From the NCBI GenBank assembly GCA_023435335.1, contig JAEYRU010000109.1, positions 1-64,000 of the forward strand: DNA of 64,000 nt. The letters are read 5' to 3'. The notes beneath the pieces were generated by a model. It did not search any database. It was not told where the DNA came from and was given only the letters and a program-made list of their open reading frames with translations. Made by a program: the position numbers and the translations under genes. The DNA comes from Pseudomonadota bacterium (GTDB lineage Bacteria; Pseudomonadota; Alphaproteobacteria; Rhizobiales; Rhizobiaceae). Positions 40,619 through 49,955 of this stretch are shown piece by piece. Every line of letters begins with the position of its first letter. The first letter of the stretch is position 1.

Positions 40619-42016
40619 ATGGACATGACACCACCGGGCATGGATACGACCACCGTCGGGCTCGCGCCGGGCAACCCGCTTCTCCTGGTCGAGCAGCTTT
40701 ACCGGACCTTTGGCGATCCAGCGGGAGCGCTCCGGCGCGGCGGCAGGGTGGTGGAGGTTTCCGCCACCCATTTTCGCGTTCGCGGCCTGTCTCGGAATGC
40801 CCGGCTCGGCGATGTGGTGGAATTTCGCTGCGACAACGGCATGCGTTCCGGAGAGGTCGTGCAGATCGGCGCCGACGACGTGATCGTCGCGCCCTATGAG
40901 CGCAGCGCAGACACCACGCTCAACCAGCCGGTCTTCATCAACCGCCGCGTCATCCTCTCCCCGGACGAAAGCTGGCGAGGCCGAGTGGTCGACGCGCTCG
41001 GCCGCGCGCTGGACGACAAGGGCCTGCTGGCAACGGGTCCGGGCGACCATACGGTTTCCGCGACGCCGCCCGCGCTCTCCCGCCAGCGGGTGGAGACGCC
41101 CTTCCGCACCGGCGTACGAACCATCGATATTTTCACTCCCCTCTGCTACGGCCAGCGCATCGGCATCTTCGCCGGGTCGGGCGTCGGCAAGTCGACCCTG
41201 CTGGCCATGCTCGCCGGCGCCGACGCCTTCGACACCGTGGTCGTCGCGCTGGTCGGCGAGCGCGGCCGCGAGGTCCGCGAATTCCTGGAGGACACGATCG
41301 GCGAGGCCACCATGGCCAAGACAGTGGCCGTCGTCGCGACCAGCGACGAGAGCGCGATGATGCGCCGCCGCGCGCCGGACACGGCGATGCGGGTGGCCGA
41401 ATACTTCCGCGACCGCGGCCACCGCGTCCTGCTGGTGCTGGACTCCATCACCCGGCTGGCGCATGCGCTGCGCGAGGTGGCGATAGGCACCGGCGAGCCC
41501 CCGGTCGCGCGCGGCTATCCTGCGTCCGTCTTCACCGATCTGCCGCGCCTGCTCGAGCGGGCCGGCCCCGGCGCCGGCGGCGCCGGATCCATCACGGCCA
41601 TTCTGTCCGTGCTGGTAGATGGCGACGACCACAACGATCCGGTATCGGACAGCGTCCGCGGCATCATCGACGGCCATGTCGTCCTGGACCGCGCCATCGC
41701 CGAACAGGGGCGCTATCCGCCGGTAAACCCGCTGACCTCCGTGTCGCGCCTCGCGTCCAGGGCCTGGCGCGACGACGAACGCGCGCTGGTGATGCGGCTG
41801 AAGGCGATGATCTCCCGTTTCGAGGATACCCGCGACATACGGCTGCTGGGCGCCTATCAGCCCGGGACCGATCCGGAGCTGGACCATGCGATCCGCCAGG
41901 TTCCCTGGATCTACGAGGCGCTGATGCAGTCGCCTGACGACCCGGGCTCGACGGATCCGTTCACCGACCTAGCTAGATATCTGAAGAGCAAGGAGAAGCC
42001 CGTTGCCGGCGAATGA
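40619..42016 (+). CDS. fliI: Flagellum-specific export ATPase FliI
   Basis: 465 residues. Walker A is GSGVGKST (FAGSGVGKSTLLAML) and Walker B lies at RVLLVLDSITRLAHALRE. FliI resembles the F1 beta subunit and powers substrate unloading at the export gate. The start ATG 40619 is preceded by a weak ribosome site; internal ATG 40625 or 40640 are possible. Its 3' end overlaps the next gene by 14 bases. Confidence 0.95.
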   Translation: MDMTPPGMDTTTVGLAPGNPLLLVEQLYRTFGDPAGALRRGGRVVEVSATHFRVRGLSRNARLGDVVEFRCDNGMRSGEVVQIGADDVIVAPYERSADTTLNQPVFINRRVILSPDESWRGRVVDALGRALDDKGLLATGPGDHTVSATPPALSRQRVETPFRTGVRTIDIFTPLCYGQRIGIFAGSGVGKSTLLAMLAGADAFDTVVVALVGERGREVREFLEDTIGEATMAKTVAVVATSDESAMMRRRAPDTAMRVAEYFRDRGHRVLLVLDSITRLAHALREVAIGTGEPPVARGYPASVFTDLPRLLERAGPGAGGAGSITAILSVLVDGDDHNDPVSDSVRGIIDGHVVLDRAIAEQGRYPPVNPLTSVSRLASRAWRDDERALVMRLKAMISRFEDTRDIRLLGAYQPGTDPELDHAIRQVPWIYEALMQSPDDPGSTDPFTDLARYLKSKEKPVAGE

Positions 42017-42587
42017 GACGGCCCAGCCGCGGATGCCGATGCGCCTGAATCCTTTCCGCCGCCGCGATCCGTCGCGGTACCGGCAGCAGGCGGGCGGCGA
42101 CATGCTGATCGCCGGCGCGGGGCTTGCCCTTGCCCTGGGCTGCGCTCTCCTGCCCTGGTACGTCTTCTTCAATCAGGAGAAATTCGGTATTCGCGCCTTG
42201 AAGTTCGAAGGCCGGCAGGGCGCGGTGCCGTCGCCCGGCCCCGCCTACCAATGGGGCCGAAGCTACCAGCCGGTATCCCCCGAAGAGGTGCCGGCCATGA
42301 GCCTGGACCTCCTGTCCACCGGCACCCTGCCGCGGCGCGGCGACCCGCCGGCGGAAGCCAGTCCCCTGTCTGAACAGCCGTTTCCCGGGCAGGATCGGCC
42401 GGTCGCCGAATACCGTCTCGTCCACGTGGCCAACGGCCGCGCGATGCTGGAGGACGAGAACGGCCTCTGGGTCGTGCAGCCGGGCTCGCGCCTGCCCGAC
42501 GACAGCCGCATCGTTTCGATCGCGAAGCGCGGCGATGCCTGGGTTGTGGTGACCGACCGCGACAAGGTCATCACCCTCGCCGACTGA
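42003..42587 (+). CDS. Conserved hypothetical protein, one membrane helix, flagellar cluster
   Basis: 194 residues, function unknown. A basic N terminus (NPFRRRDPSRYRQQ) is followed by one membrane helix (about 34-56, MLIAGAGLALALGCALLPWY) and a mainly periplasmic part. That part ends in an SH3-like or beta-rich segment (AEYRLVHVANGRAMLEDENG, RDKVITLAD). The TTG start overlaps the fliI stop. Rhizobial clusters carry a gene at this position. A basal-body assembly role is inferred from position. Confidence 0.75.
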   Translation: MPANETAQPRMPMRLNPFRRRDPSRYRQQAGGDMLIAGAGLALALGCALLPWYVFFNQEKFGIRALKFEGRQGAVPSPGPAYQWGRSYQPVSPEEVPAMSLDLLSTGTLPRRGDPPAEASPLSEQPFPGQDRPVAEYRLVHVANGRAMLEDENGLWVVQPGSRLPDDSRIVSIAKRGDAWVVVTDRDKVITLAD

Positions 42588-42660
42588 ATCCGACGCAAGG
42601 CCCACGCAAGACTGACTGCTTAGGGTTCATCGTACAAGCAGCAGGATTTCGTGCAGAACG

Positions 42661-43047
42661 ATGCCGACGCCACCCGTGAACCTTTTCGACCTGGCCAGCC
42701 AGCAGGCCCGCTGGCTCTCGGTTCGCCAGTCCACCGTTGCCGGGAATATCGCCAACGCCAACACGCCTGGCTATCGCGCGCTCGAGGTTGAGCCGTTCGA
42801 GAGCGTGCTGGGCAGCAAGCGCGTCGTTCTCGCCTCTACCCACTCGTCGCACCAGAGCGCGGGCACCAGCCAGGCGTCCTTCGGGGTACAGGAGATCGAA
42901 AAGCCTGCCACCGTGCTGCCGTCGGAGAACACCGTCACGCTGGAGCAGGAATTGATGAAATCCGGCGAGGTCCGGCGCGCCTTCGAGCTGAACACGGCGA
43001 TCGTGAAGGCTTTCCACCGCATGCTGATGACGGTTTCCAGGAGCTGA
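42661..43047 (+). CDS. flgB: Flagellar proximal rod protein FlgB
   Basis: 128 residues. The characteristic N-terminal block is VRQSTVAGNIANANTPGYRA, and the C terminus has a helical end (RRAFELNTAIVKAFHRMLMT). FlgB is the first rod subunit above FliE. It leads a tight run flgB-flgC-fliE-flgG. The upstream 73 bases hold a weak promoter-like region only. Confidence 0.93.
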   Translation: MPTPPVNLFDLASQQARWLSVRQSTVAGNIANANTPGYRALEVEPFESVLGSKRVVLASTHSSHQSAGTSQASFGVQEIEKPATVLPSENTVTLEQELMKSGEVRRAFELNTAIVKAFHRMLMTVSRS

Positions 43048-43051
43048 TCCG

Positions 43052-43468
43052 ATGGACCCCCTCGTTTCCACCCTCAAGGTCGCCGCGACCGGCATGACCG
43101 CCCAATCGGAACGCCTCCGAATCGTTTCCGAGAACATCGCCAACTCCCAGTCGACCGGCGGCGCTCCCGGAGCGGACCCGTATCAGAGGAAGACCATCAC
43201 CTTCGCAGCCGAGCTCGACCGCACGACCGGCGCCAGCCTCGTCAACGTCGAATCCATCGCGCGCGACCGCAGCGACTTTCCGCTCGAGTACATGCCCGGA
43301 CACGAGGCCGCCGACGAGAACGGCTACGTCAAGACGCCCAACGTTAACATGCTGGTGGAAATGGCCGACATGCGCGAGGCGATCCGCGGCTACGAAGCGA
43401 ACCTGCAGAGCATCAAGCAGGCGCGTGAGCTGATTTCCATGACGATCGACCTGCTGAGGAACCAATGA
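43052..43468 (+). CDS. flgC: Flagellar proximal rod protein FlgC
   Basis: 138 residues. Hallmarks are VSENIANSQSTG near the N terminus and VKTPNVNMLVEMADMREAIR GYEANL near the C terminus (rod hallmark AxxxYEAN). It starts 4 bases after the flgB stop and its stop overlaps fliE (ATGA). Confidence 0.95.
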   Translation: MDPLVSTLKVAATGMTAQSERLRIVSENIANSQSTGGAPGADPYQRKTITFAAELDRTTGASLVNVESIARDRSDFPLEYMPGHEAADENGYVKTPNVNMLVEMADMREAIRGYEANLQSIKQARELISMTIDLLRNQ

Positions 43469-43779
43469 TCACAACCGCACTGGGTATATTCGACCGTATC
43501 ACGCAGGCCGGCAACGCCGGTAAGCCGGCCCCCGCGGCTCCAGCCGCAACCGGCATCCCCGCCGCCACCTTCGGCAGCGTGATGGGCCAGATAACGGCGG
43601 ATGCCGTCGGCACGCTCCAGGGCGCCGAGAAGGTGTCGCTGGCTGCGCTGCAGGGCAAGGCGGACACCCGCGAGGCGGTGGACGCGGTCATGAACGCGGA
43701 GCAGTCGCTGCAGGCAGCGATTTCGATCCGCGACAAGATCGTGCAGGCCTATCTCGAAGTCAGCCGCATGGCCATCTGA
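43465..43779 (+). CDS. fliE: Flagellar hook-basal body protein FliE
   Basis: 104 residues. FliE links the MS ring to the rod. The protein is small and has the conserved C-terminal helix (AVMNAEQSLQAAISIRDKIV QAYLEVSRMAI, with QAYxExxxM). It starts inside the flgC stop (ATGA) and precedes flgG by 10 bases. Confidence 0.93.
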   Translation: MITTALGIFDRITQAGNAGKPAPAAPAATGIPAATFGSVMGQITADAVGTLQGAEKVSLAALQGKADTREAVDAVMNAEQSLQAAISIRDKIVQAYLEVSRMAI

Positions 43780-43789
43780 GGAGAACGAC

Positions 43790-44578
43790 ATGAAAGCCCT
43801 CTCGATCGCCGCCACCGGCATGAACGCCCAGCAGCTCAACCTGGAAGTGATCGCCAACAACCTCGCAAACATAAACACGACCGGCTTCAAGCGGGCGCGC
43901 GCCGAGTTCTCCGACCTGCTCTATCAGGCGGAGCGGCTGCAGGGCGTGCCCAGCCGCGCCAATCAGGGCGTGGTTCCGGAAGGCGCGATGGTCGGCCTCG
44001 GCGTGAAGACCGTCGCCGTGCGCAACGTGCACGTGCAGGGGTCGCTAATCACCACCGGCAACAAGCTGGACCTGGCGCTCACCGGCAACGGATGGTTCCA
44101 GATCGAGGGCGCCAACGGCGAAGCGCTCTATTCGCGCGCAGGCTCCTTCAACACCAACGCAACCGGGCAGATCGTCACGGTCGACGGCTTCACAGTGACG
44201 CCGGCCATGGTTGTACCCGAAGGCACCGTCGAGATCATCGTCAACAAGTCGGGCCAGGTCTTCGCCCGGCTAGCCGACCAGCAGGAACTGCAGGAGCTCG
44301 GCCAGATCACGCTCGCCAACTTCGCCAACGAGGCCGGCCTGGAGCCGCTGGGCGACAACCTGTTCAAGGAGACGACGGCCTCGGGCCCGGCCATCGTCGG
44401 CGTGCCGGGCGACCCGGGCTTCGCCACGGTTCAACAAGGCTACCTGGAGGCCTCCAACGTCGATCCCGTGAAGGAGATCACCGAGCTGATCTCCGCGCAG
44501 CGCGCCTATGAGATGAATTCGAAGGTCATCAAGGCCGCCGACGAGATGGCGGGCGTGATTTCGCAGGGCATTCGCTAA
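43790..44578 (+). CDS. flgG: Flagellar distal rod protein FlgG
   Basis: 262 residues, the family's usual length. Hallmarks are VIANNLANINTTGFKRARAE and, at the C terminus, QGYLEASNVDPVKEITELIS with AQRAYEMNSKVIKAADEMAG. It forms the distal rod that the P and L rings enclose. Two bases separate it from flgA. Confidence 0.96.
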   Translation: MKALSIAATGMNAQQLNLEVIANNLANINTTGFKRARAEFSDLLYQAERLQGVPSRANQGVVPEGAMVGLGVKTVAVRNVHVQGSLITTGNKLDLALTGNGWFQIEGANGEALYSRAGSFNTNATGQIVTVDGFTVTPAMVVPEGTVEIIVNKSGQVFARLADQQELQELGQITLANFANEAGLEPLGDNLFKETTASGPAIVGVPGDPGFATVQQGYLEASNVDPVKEITELISAQRAYEMNSKVIKAADEMAGVISQGIR

Positions 44579-44580
44579 GC

Positions 44581-45057
44581 ATGAAGACCGGCCGCTTCCT
44601 CCGCATGTTCCTCGCCGCCGCACTGCTGGCGTCGCTGCAGTTCGCGGCTGCCGCGCCGGCCGCGGCGCAGGATACGGTCGTCGTGCCGAAGCAGGTCATC
44701 TATCCGGGCGAAACCGTCACCCGCGAACTCGTCGACGAGGTCAGGTTCAACCGCAATCCCTCCATCCTGGCGACGGTGGCCGTGACGTCCGATGATGTGG
44801 CCGGCAAGGTCGCCAAGCGCACGCTGCTGCCCGGCAGGATGATCCCGCTGAAATCGCTTCGCGACGCCTATGCAGTGGAGGTCGGCTCTCCGGTCGAGGT
44901 ATTCTTCGTAAGTGGCCCGCTGACGATCTCGGTGGCCGGCGTGCCGCTGCAGTCGGGCACCGTCGGCGACGTGATCCGCGTGCGCAACGTCGACAGCGGC
45001 GCCATCATCAGCGGCACCGTCCTGGCCGACGGAACCATCCGGGTGGGAGCGATATGA
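44581..45057 (+). CDS. flgA: Flagellar basal-body P-ring formation chaperone FlgA
   Basis: 158 residues, with a signal peptide (about 1-30, ending AAPAAAQD) and a SAF-like C-terminal domain (NPSILATVAVTSDDV; LPGRMIPLKSLRDAY). FlgA is a periplasmic chaperone for FlgI. It is shorter than enteric FlgA, as in other alphaproteobacteria. The stop overlaps flgI (ATGA), its client. Confidence 0.93.
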   Translation: MKTGRFLRMFLAAALLASLQFAAAAPAAAQDTVVVPKQVIYPGETVTRELVDEVRFNRNPSILATVAVTSDDVAGKVAKRTLLPGRMIPLKSLRDAYAVEVGSPVEVFFVSGPLTISVAGVPLQSGTVGDVIRVRNVDSGAIISGTVLADGTIRVGAI

Positions 45058-46265
45058 TCCGCCGCCTCGGCATCTGCGTGGCGATCGTCTCCTGCCTCGG
45101 CGGCTTTGCCGCCGCAGCCGATTTCGGCGAGGGTGGAGCGTTTCCCGGACAGCCCGCCCCGCAGTCGGCGCGCTTCGTGGAAACGATCCCGGACCGCTCC
45201 TCCGCCCTGCCGCTGCGCGGGCTTGCCGCGCGCATCAAGGACATCGCCATCCTGCAGAGTTCCCGCGACAACCAGCTTGTCGGCTACGGCCTGGTGATCG
45301 GCCTGAAGGGCAGCGGCGACGGGTTGCGCAATTCGCCCTTCACGGAGCAATCCATGCGGGCGATGCTCGAGAACCTCGGCATCGCCACTGAGGGCGGCCG
45401 CATGCGGGCCAACAACGTGGCCGCGGTAATCGTGACCGCCAACTTGCCGCCTTTCGTCCAGTCCGGCGCACGCATCGACGTCACGGTTTCGTCGCTCGGC
45501 GACGCCACGTCGCTCGCCGGCGGCACCCTGATCATGACGCCGCTGCGCGCCGCGGACGGCGAGATCTTCGCCGTTGCCCAGGGCCCGGTTCTCGTCTCCG
45601 GCTTCAACGCCCAGGGGGCGGCGGAACAGGTCACCCAAGGGGTGCCCACGAGCGGGCGGGTCCCCAACGGCGCCATCGTGGAGCGCGAGGTCGCCCAGAA
45701 GCTCGGCGAGGTGCGCCAGCTCATCCTGCAACTGCGCAATCCCGATTTCTCCACCGCCATTCGCGTCACCGACGCGATCAACGAGTTCGCGCTCGCCCGC
45801 TACGGCCGCCGCGTCGCGGCCGAGCAGGATGCACGCACCGTCGCCATCAACAAGCCGGACGGGATTTCCACCGCGCGGTTCTTCGCCGAACTGGAGAACA
45901 TCCCGGTCTATTCTGACGCGCCGGCGCGTATCGTCGTCGACGAGAGGTCCGGGACGATCGTCATCGGACAGGACGTGAAGATCGCCCGCGTGGCCATCAG
46001 TCACGGCGCACTGACCGTACGGATTACCGAGATGCCGCGCGTCGTCCAGCCGGCGCCGTTCTCGCGCGGCGAGACGGCGATCGAGCAGTTCACCGCCATC
46101 GAGGTCGAACGGCCCGACTCCAAGCTCGCCATCCTCGACGGCCCCGACCTGCAGACGCTGGTCGCCGGCCTGAACCGCCTCGGCGTGAAGCCAGACGGCA
46201 TCATCGCTATCCTGCAGGGCATCAAGTCGGCCGGCGCCCTCCAGGCAGAACTCGTGATCCAGTAG
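45054..46265 (+). CDS. flgI: Flagellar P-ring protein FlgI
   Basis: 403 residues with a signal peptide (~1-21). Conserved FlgI features are IKDIAILQSSRDNQLVGYGL, VIGLKGSGDG and NVAAVIVTANLPPFVQSGAR. FlgI forms the periplasmic P ring around the rod. It is some 30 residues longer than the usual ~370, the extra being a Pro/Ser-rich stretch just after the signal peptide (GEGGAFPGQPAPQSARFVET). motE follows immediately. Confidence 0.95.
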   Translation: MIRRLGICVAIVSCLGGFAAAADFGEGGAFPGQPAPQSARFVETIPDRSSALPLRGLAARIKDIAILQSSRDNQLVGYGLVIGLKGSGDGLRNSPFTEQSMRAMLENLGIATEGGRMRANNVAAVIVTANLPPFVQSGARIDVTVSSLGDATSLAGGTLIMTPLRAADGEIFAVAQGPVLVSGFNAQGAAEQVTQGVPTSGRVPNGAIVEREVAQKLGEVRQLILQLRNPDFSTAIRVTDAINEFALARYGRRVAAEQDARTVAINKPDGISTARFFAELENIPVYSDAPARIVVDERSGTIVIGQDVKIARVAISHGALTVRITEMPRVVQPAPFSRGETAIEQFTAIEVERPDSKLAILDGPDLQTLVAGLNRLGVKPDGIIAILQGIKSAGALQAELVIQ

Positions 46266-46274
46266 GTGGCAGAC

Positions 46275-46811
46275 ATGGGCAGGTTCACCTCGTTCACACG
46301 CAAGCTTCCGGCGGCGTCGCTGCCGGCGGTGATCGGCGCGCTCCTGGCTGCCTCGTTGTCGGGCGGCCCAGGCGCCACCCAGGTTCCGGACCAGACGCTG
46401 CCGGCCGAGCCGCAACTGAGCGAGATCGAACGCTTCTGCGGCAACATCGCGGACGAAGCCCGCGATCGCCGCTACACCCTGCAGGTCGCGGAACTGGAGA
46501 AGCTGCGCACCGATGTCGACGCCCGCATCGAACTGCTCGAGGCAAAGCGCGCAGAATACGAGGGGTGGGTGACGCGCCGCGAAACCTTCATGAAGCAGGC
46601 AGAGGAAAACATCGTCCAGATCTACTCGCGCATGCGGGCCGAGGCCGCCGCGCAGCAGCTGACCGAGCTGCGCGCGGAGATGGCCGCCAGCATCCTGATG
46701 AAGCTCGATCCGCGCGTGGCGAGCGTCATCCTGAACGAAATGGACATGAAGGCCGCGGCGTCACTGGCCACGATCATGGTGACCGCGGCAAGACCGAAGG
46801 ATCCCAGCTGA
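46275..46811 (+). CDS. motE: MotE-like periplasmic motility chaperone
   Basis: 178 residues from ATG 46275, chosen because AGGTGG sits about 5 bases upstream; GTG 46266 is possible. A signal or membrane segment (SLPAVIGALLAASLSGGPGA) is followed by a coiled-coil (VAELEKLRTDVDARIELLEA) and a C-terminal MgtE-N-like helical domain (ILMKLDPRVASVILNEMDMK). MotE of S. meliloti is a chaperone for MotC and shows this arrangement. The stop overlaps flgH (TGATG). Confidence 0.85.
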   Translation: MGRFTSFTRKLPAASLPAVIGALLAASLSGGPGATQVPDQTLPAEPQLSEIERFCGNIADEARDRRYTLQVAELEKLRTDVDARIELLEAKRAEYEGWVTRRETFMKQAEENIVQIYSRMRAEAAAQQLTELRAEMAASILMKLDPRVASVILNEMDMKAAASLATIMVTAARPKDPS

Positions 46812-47503
46812 TGCGCGCCATCCCCCTCGCCGCCGCGGCGCTGATGCTTGCTGGCTGCACGTCCAGCCTCGAGGAGATCGGCGTCGCGCCGTACATGTCG
46901 CCGGTCGGAACCGGCATCGAGCCGGCCGTCATCGCCGCGCGGGCGTACCCTGCCCCGCCGCCGAAGCGCTTCTCGCTGTGGAGCGACCGGCAAAGCCGCC
47001 TGTTCACCGATCCGCGCGCGCTTTCGGTAGGTGACATCCTGACCGTAGCCATCGAGATCAACGACCGGGCGCAGTTCAAGAACCAGAGCGACCGCAAACG
47101 CGATTCCAGCCGCAGCATCGGACTGGGAGGCAGCATTTCGAGCGGGGGCGCCGGCGGCACCGTCGACATCGAGGGGGCGCTCAGTTCCGGGACGTCCACC
47201 GCCGGCTCGGGCCAGACCGTCCGGTCGGAGAACCTCAGGCTGCTGATCGCGGCGGTCGTCACCGACGTGCTGCCGAACGGCAACCTCGTCATCACCGGCT
47301 CGCAGGAAGTCCGCGTCAACGCCGAACTTCGCATCCTGACCATTGCAGGCATCGTGCGGCCCAACGACATCGGCGCGGCCAACACCATTTCCTACGACAG
47401 GATCGCGGAGGCTCGCATCTCCTATGGCGGGCGCGGTCGCCTGACCGAGGTACAGCAGCCCGGCTACGGCCAGCAGTTCCTCGACGCCGTCCTGCCGTTC
47501 TAG
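46811..47503 (+). CDS. flgH: Flagellar L-ring lipoprotein FlgH
   Basis: 230 residues. The lipobox LMLAGC (Cys16) marks a lipoprotein for the outer membrane. Conserved L-ring segments are RLFTDPRALSVGDILTVAIE and LVITGSQEVRVNAELRILTI AGIVRPNDI. It forms the outer-membrane bushing of the basal body. It follows motE with a one-base overlap and precedes fliL by 10. Confidence 0.96.
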   Translation: MRAIPLAAAALMLAGCTSSLEEIGVAPYMSPVGTGIEPAVIAARAYPAPPPKRFSLWSDRQSRLFTDPRALSVGDILTVAIEINDRAQFKNQSDRKRDSSRSIGLGGSISSGGAGGTVDIEGALSSGTSTAGSGQTVRSENLRLLIAAVVTDVLPNGNLVITGSQEVRVNAELRILTIAGIVRPNDIGAANTISYDRIAEARISYGGRGRLTEVQQPGYGQQFLDAVLPF

Positions 47504-47513
47504 GGGATAGCGG

Positions 47514-48008
47514 ATGACGATCGCCGAAACCGAAACGCCGAAGAAGGGACCGTCCTTCGTCATCCAGATGGCGGTGTTCCTGTTGCTGACCGCAGCTGCC
47601 GTCGGCGGCGGCTGGATGACAGGGCGCATCCTCAACGGAGAGAACGCCGCGACACACGGAAGCCGCCCCGCGCACGGGGCCGAAGCGGGCAAGGACGAGG
47701 GCAGTTCAGAGGCGGCGGCGGAAAAGCTGCGCATATTCCCCCTGGCGACCATCACCACCAATCTGGCCGACCCCCAGGACGTCTGGATCCGGCTTGAGGT
47801 GGCGCTGGCGTTCCACGACAAACCCGACCCGGAAATCGCGGAGCTGGTCCATCAGGACCTGCTTGCGTATCTGCGCACGGTCAAGGCGCGCCAGATCGAC
47901 GGCGCAAGCGGCTTCCAGCACCTGCGCAGCGACCTCGACGAGCGCGCCCATATCCGCAGCGCGGGCAAGGTGAAGCAGGTCCTGATCAGAACGATGCTGT
48001 TCGAATGA
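47514..48008 (+). CDS. fliL: Flagellar stator-associated protein FliL
   Basis: 164 residues. A single N-terminal membrane helix (FVIQMAVFLLLTAAAVGGGW) and a periplasmic domain ending LRSDLDERAHIRSAGKVKQV LIRTMLFE, as in other FliL proteins. It supports stator function near the basal body. The stop overlaps fliP (ATGA). Confidence 0.9.
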   Translation: MTIAETETPKKGPSFVIQMAVFLLLTAAAVGGGWMTGRILNGENAATHGSRPAHGAEAGKDEGSSEAAAEKLRIFPLATITTNLADPQDVWIRLEVALAFHDKPDPEIAELVHQDLLAYLRTVKARQIDGASGFQHLRSDLDERAHIRSAGKVKQVLIRTMLFE

Positions 48009-48742
48009 GAGTGCTTGCCCTTGCAGTTGCGGCGCTGTTCGCCTCGGCCGGCGCGGCCGCCGCGCAGCAGTTCGACCTGAGTCAGTTCACGGGGCCTGCA
48101 AACGGCGCCACGGTCGGCACGATCATCCAGCTCTTCGGGCTTCTGACCGTCCTGTCGCTGGCTCCCGGCATCCTGATCATGGTGACGAGCTTCACCCGCT
48201 TCGTCATCGCCTTCTCCATCCTGCGCGCCGGCATCGGCCTGCCGACGACGCCGGCCAACCTGATCCTCATCAGCCTCTCGCTGTTCATGACCTTCTATGT
48301 CATGGCGCCCACCTTCGACCGAGCCTGGAGCAACGGGGTGCGGCCGCTGATCGAGAACGAGATCTCGCAGGAGGATGCTCTTCAGCGGATTTCGGAGCCC
48401 TTCCGCGCTTTCATGGCCAACAATGTCCGCGACGAAGACTTTCAGCTTTTTGCCGACCTTGCCCGCGAACGCGGGCAGGACATCGGCGACGACCAGGCCG
48501 TGGACCTGCGCGTCCTGGTTCCCGCCTTCATGATCTCCGAGATTCGCCGCGGCTTCGAGATCGGCTTCCTGATTGTCCTGCCGTTCCTCGTGATCGATCT
48601 GATCGTGGCCACGATCACCATGTCGATGGGCATGATGATGCTGCCGCCCACCGTGGTGTCGCTGCCTTTCAAGATACTCTTCTTCGTGCTGATCGACGGC
48701 TGGAACCTCCTCGTCGGCAGCCTGGTGCGGTCGTTTGTATAG
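48005..48742 (+). CDS. fliP: Flagellar export gate protein FliP
   Basis: 245 residues. A signal-like N terminus is followed by four membrane helices. Family segments are FTRFVIAFSILRAGIGLPTT, PAFMISEIRRGFEIGFLIVL PF and MGMMMLPPTVVSLPFKILFF. FliP is the core of the type III export gate with FliQ and FliR. It closes the rod/ring run; flagellins follow after ~195 bases. That gap includes AT-rich DNA at 48762-48800 that probably holds a flagellin promoter. Confidence 0.96.
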   Translation: MRVLALAVAALFASAGAAAAQQFDLSQFTGPANGATVGTIIQLFGLLTVLSLAPGILIMVTSFTRFVIAFSILRAGIGLPTTPANLILISLSLFMTFYVMAPTFDRAWSNGVRPLIENEISQEDALQRISEPFRAFMANNVRDEDFQLFADLARERGQDIGDDQAVDLRVLVPAFMISEIRRGFEIGFLIVLPFLVIDLIVATITMSMGMMMLPPTVVSLPFKILFFVLIDGWNLLVGSLVRSFV

Positions 48743-48862
48743 CGCCTTTCGGCAAGCCGCTGAATATTAACGATTATTAACCTCGTCGATTATCAATTTG
48801 CTAGGAAATAGCTGCCAAGTTCCCCTGGCTTGGCGGGGTTGACCTTATTGTTAGTGGTCATT

Positions 48863-48937
48863 GGCATGATGCCGTGCCGCCGAACCGGTTGTGCCCGGGA
48901 TGTTCCTCGACAGTTTTGATTAGAAGGAACAAGGCTG
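48863..48937 (+). promoter_or_regulatory. Conserved flagellin leader 1 with ribosome-site-sequestering stem
   Basis: The block begins with the palindrome GGCATGATGCC (48863-48873) and runs to the ATG. TGTTCCT (48901-48907) can pair with AGGAACA (48925-48931), which contains the ribosome site AGGAACAAGG. The same palindrome, stem and ribosome site occur at the same spacing before the second flagellin, so this is a conserved control element and not chance. Confidence 0.7.
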
Positions 48938-49717
48938 ATGTCCAGTCTTCTCACCAACTCGTCCGCAATGACGGCGCTGCAGACGCTCTCGCACGTCAAC
49001 AAGAATCTCGCCACCACGCAGAACCGCATCTCCACCGGTCAGCGTGTCTCGACGGCCTCCGATAACGCCGCCTACTGGTCGATCGCCAGCGGCATGCGCG
49101 CCCAGAACGGCGCTCTTTCGGCCGTGCAGGACGCGCTCGGCCTCGGCGCCGCCGTCCTCGACACCGCCAGCAGCGCGCTGGAGGAGGCGATCTCCAAGAC
49201 CGAGCAGATCCTCGCCAAATACGTGGCGCGCTCGACGCCCGGTACCGACACCGCAGCGATTGACGCCGAGATCACGCAGCTGAGCGCCCAGGTCACCTCG
49301 ATCGCCCAGAACGCGACGTTCCAAGGCATCAACATGCTCGAGACCGGTGGCACGGCGGCGAACATCGTCGTTGGCTACGACGGGACCGCTGGCGTTGACA
49401 CGATGGCAGTGGCCGCCTACGACCTCGAAGCTGCGATCGGCGGCGTAAGCGATGCCGCCACCACCGAGACGGCGCTCACGGCGATGCGGGCGGCCGCCGC
49501 CACGATCGGTGCGGCCAAGGCGCGCGTCGACTCGCAGAAGGCCTTCACCAGCAAGCTGATGGACTCCATCGACCGTGGCGTCGGCCAGCTCGTGGACGCC
49601 GACATGGAAGCCGAATCGGCTCGCCTCTCGGCCCTGCAGGTCCAGCAGCAGCTCGGCATCCAGGCGCTGTCGATCGCCAACGGAAGCTCGCAGACCATCC
49701 TGGCGCTGTTCCGCTAA
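48938..49717 (+). CDS. flaA: Flagellin (short form), copy 1
   Basis: 259 residues, compared with ~300-400 for most rhizobial flagellins. Only the D0/D1 rod domains can fit. N-terminal hallmark NRISTGQRVSTASDNAAYW is present, as is the C-terminal block QQLGIQALSIANGSSQTILA. The export signal is uncleaved, and filament assembly follows hook completion. It is about 90% identical to the second flagellin. It carries its own strong terminator and the conserved leader upstream, and FlaF/FlbT encoded downstream probably control it. Confidence 0.93.
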   Translation: MSSLLTNSSAMTALQTLSHVNKNLATTQNRISTGQRVSTASDNAAYWSIASGMRAQNGALSAVQDALGLGAAVLDTASSALEEAISKTEQILAKYVARSTPGTDTAAIDAEITQLSAQVTSIAQNATFQGINMLETGGTAANIVVGYDGTAGVDTMAVAAYDLEAAIGGVSDAATTETALTAMRAAAATIGAAKARVDSQKAFTSKLMDSIDRGVGQLVDADMEAESARLSALQVQQQLGIQALSIANGSSQTILALFR

Positions 49718-49736
49718 CAGTACCTGACCTGATCGG

Positions 49737-49769
49737 AACCGGGCCGCGCCATGCGCGGCCCGGTTTTTT
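49737..49769 (+). terminator. Rho-independent terminator after flagellin copy 1
   Basis: AACCGGGCCGCGC and GCGCGGCCCGGTT form a perfect 13-bp stem closed by CAT and followed by TTTTTT. It separates the two flagellin genes as independent transcription units. Confidence 0.93.
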
Positions 49770-49955
49770 ATTGTCCTGCGCGTCCGCAGCTTGTTCAATG
49801 GTTATTGCCGGCGTCATCTAGGGCCATGCGGGGATTGCGGTGCATCGCGTTAACGTATTCCGCCGTTGCATTAACCATCCATTAAGGTTACCTGAATACT
49901 CATCCTTCTTGGGGCAATTGCACCAGAGTTTGTAGGCGGTGACCGACGAGTCACA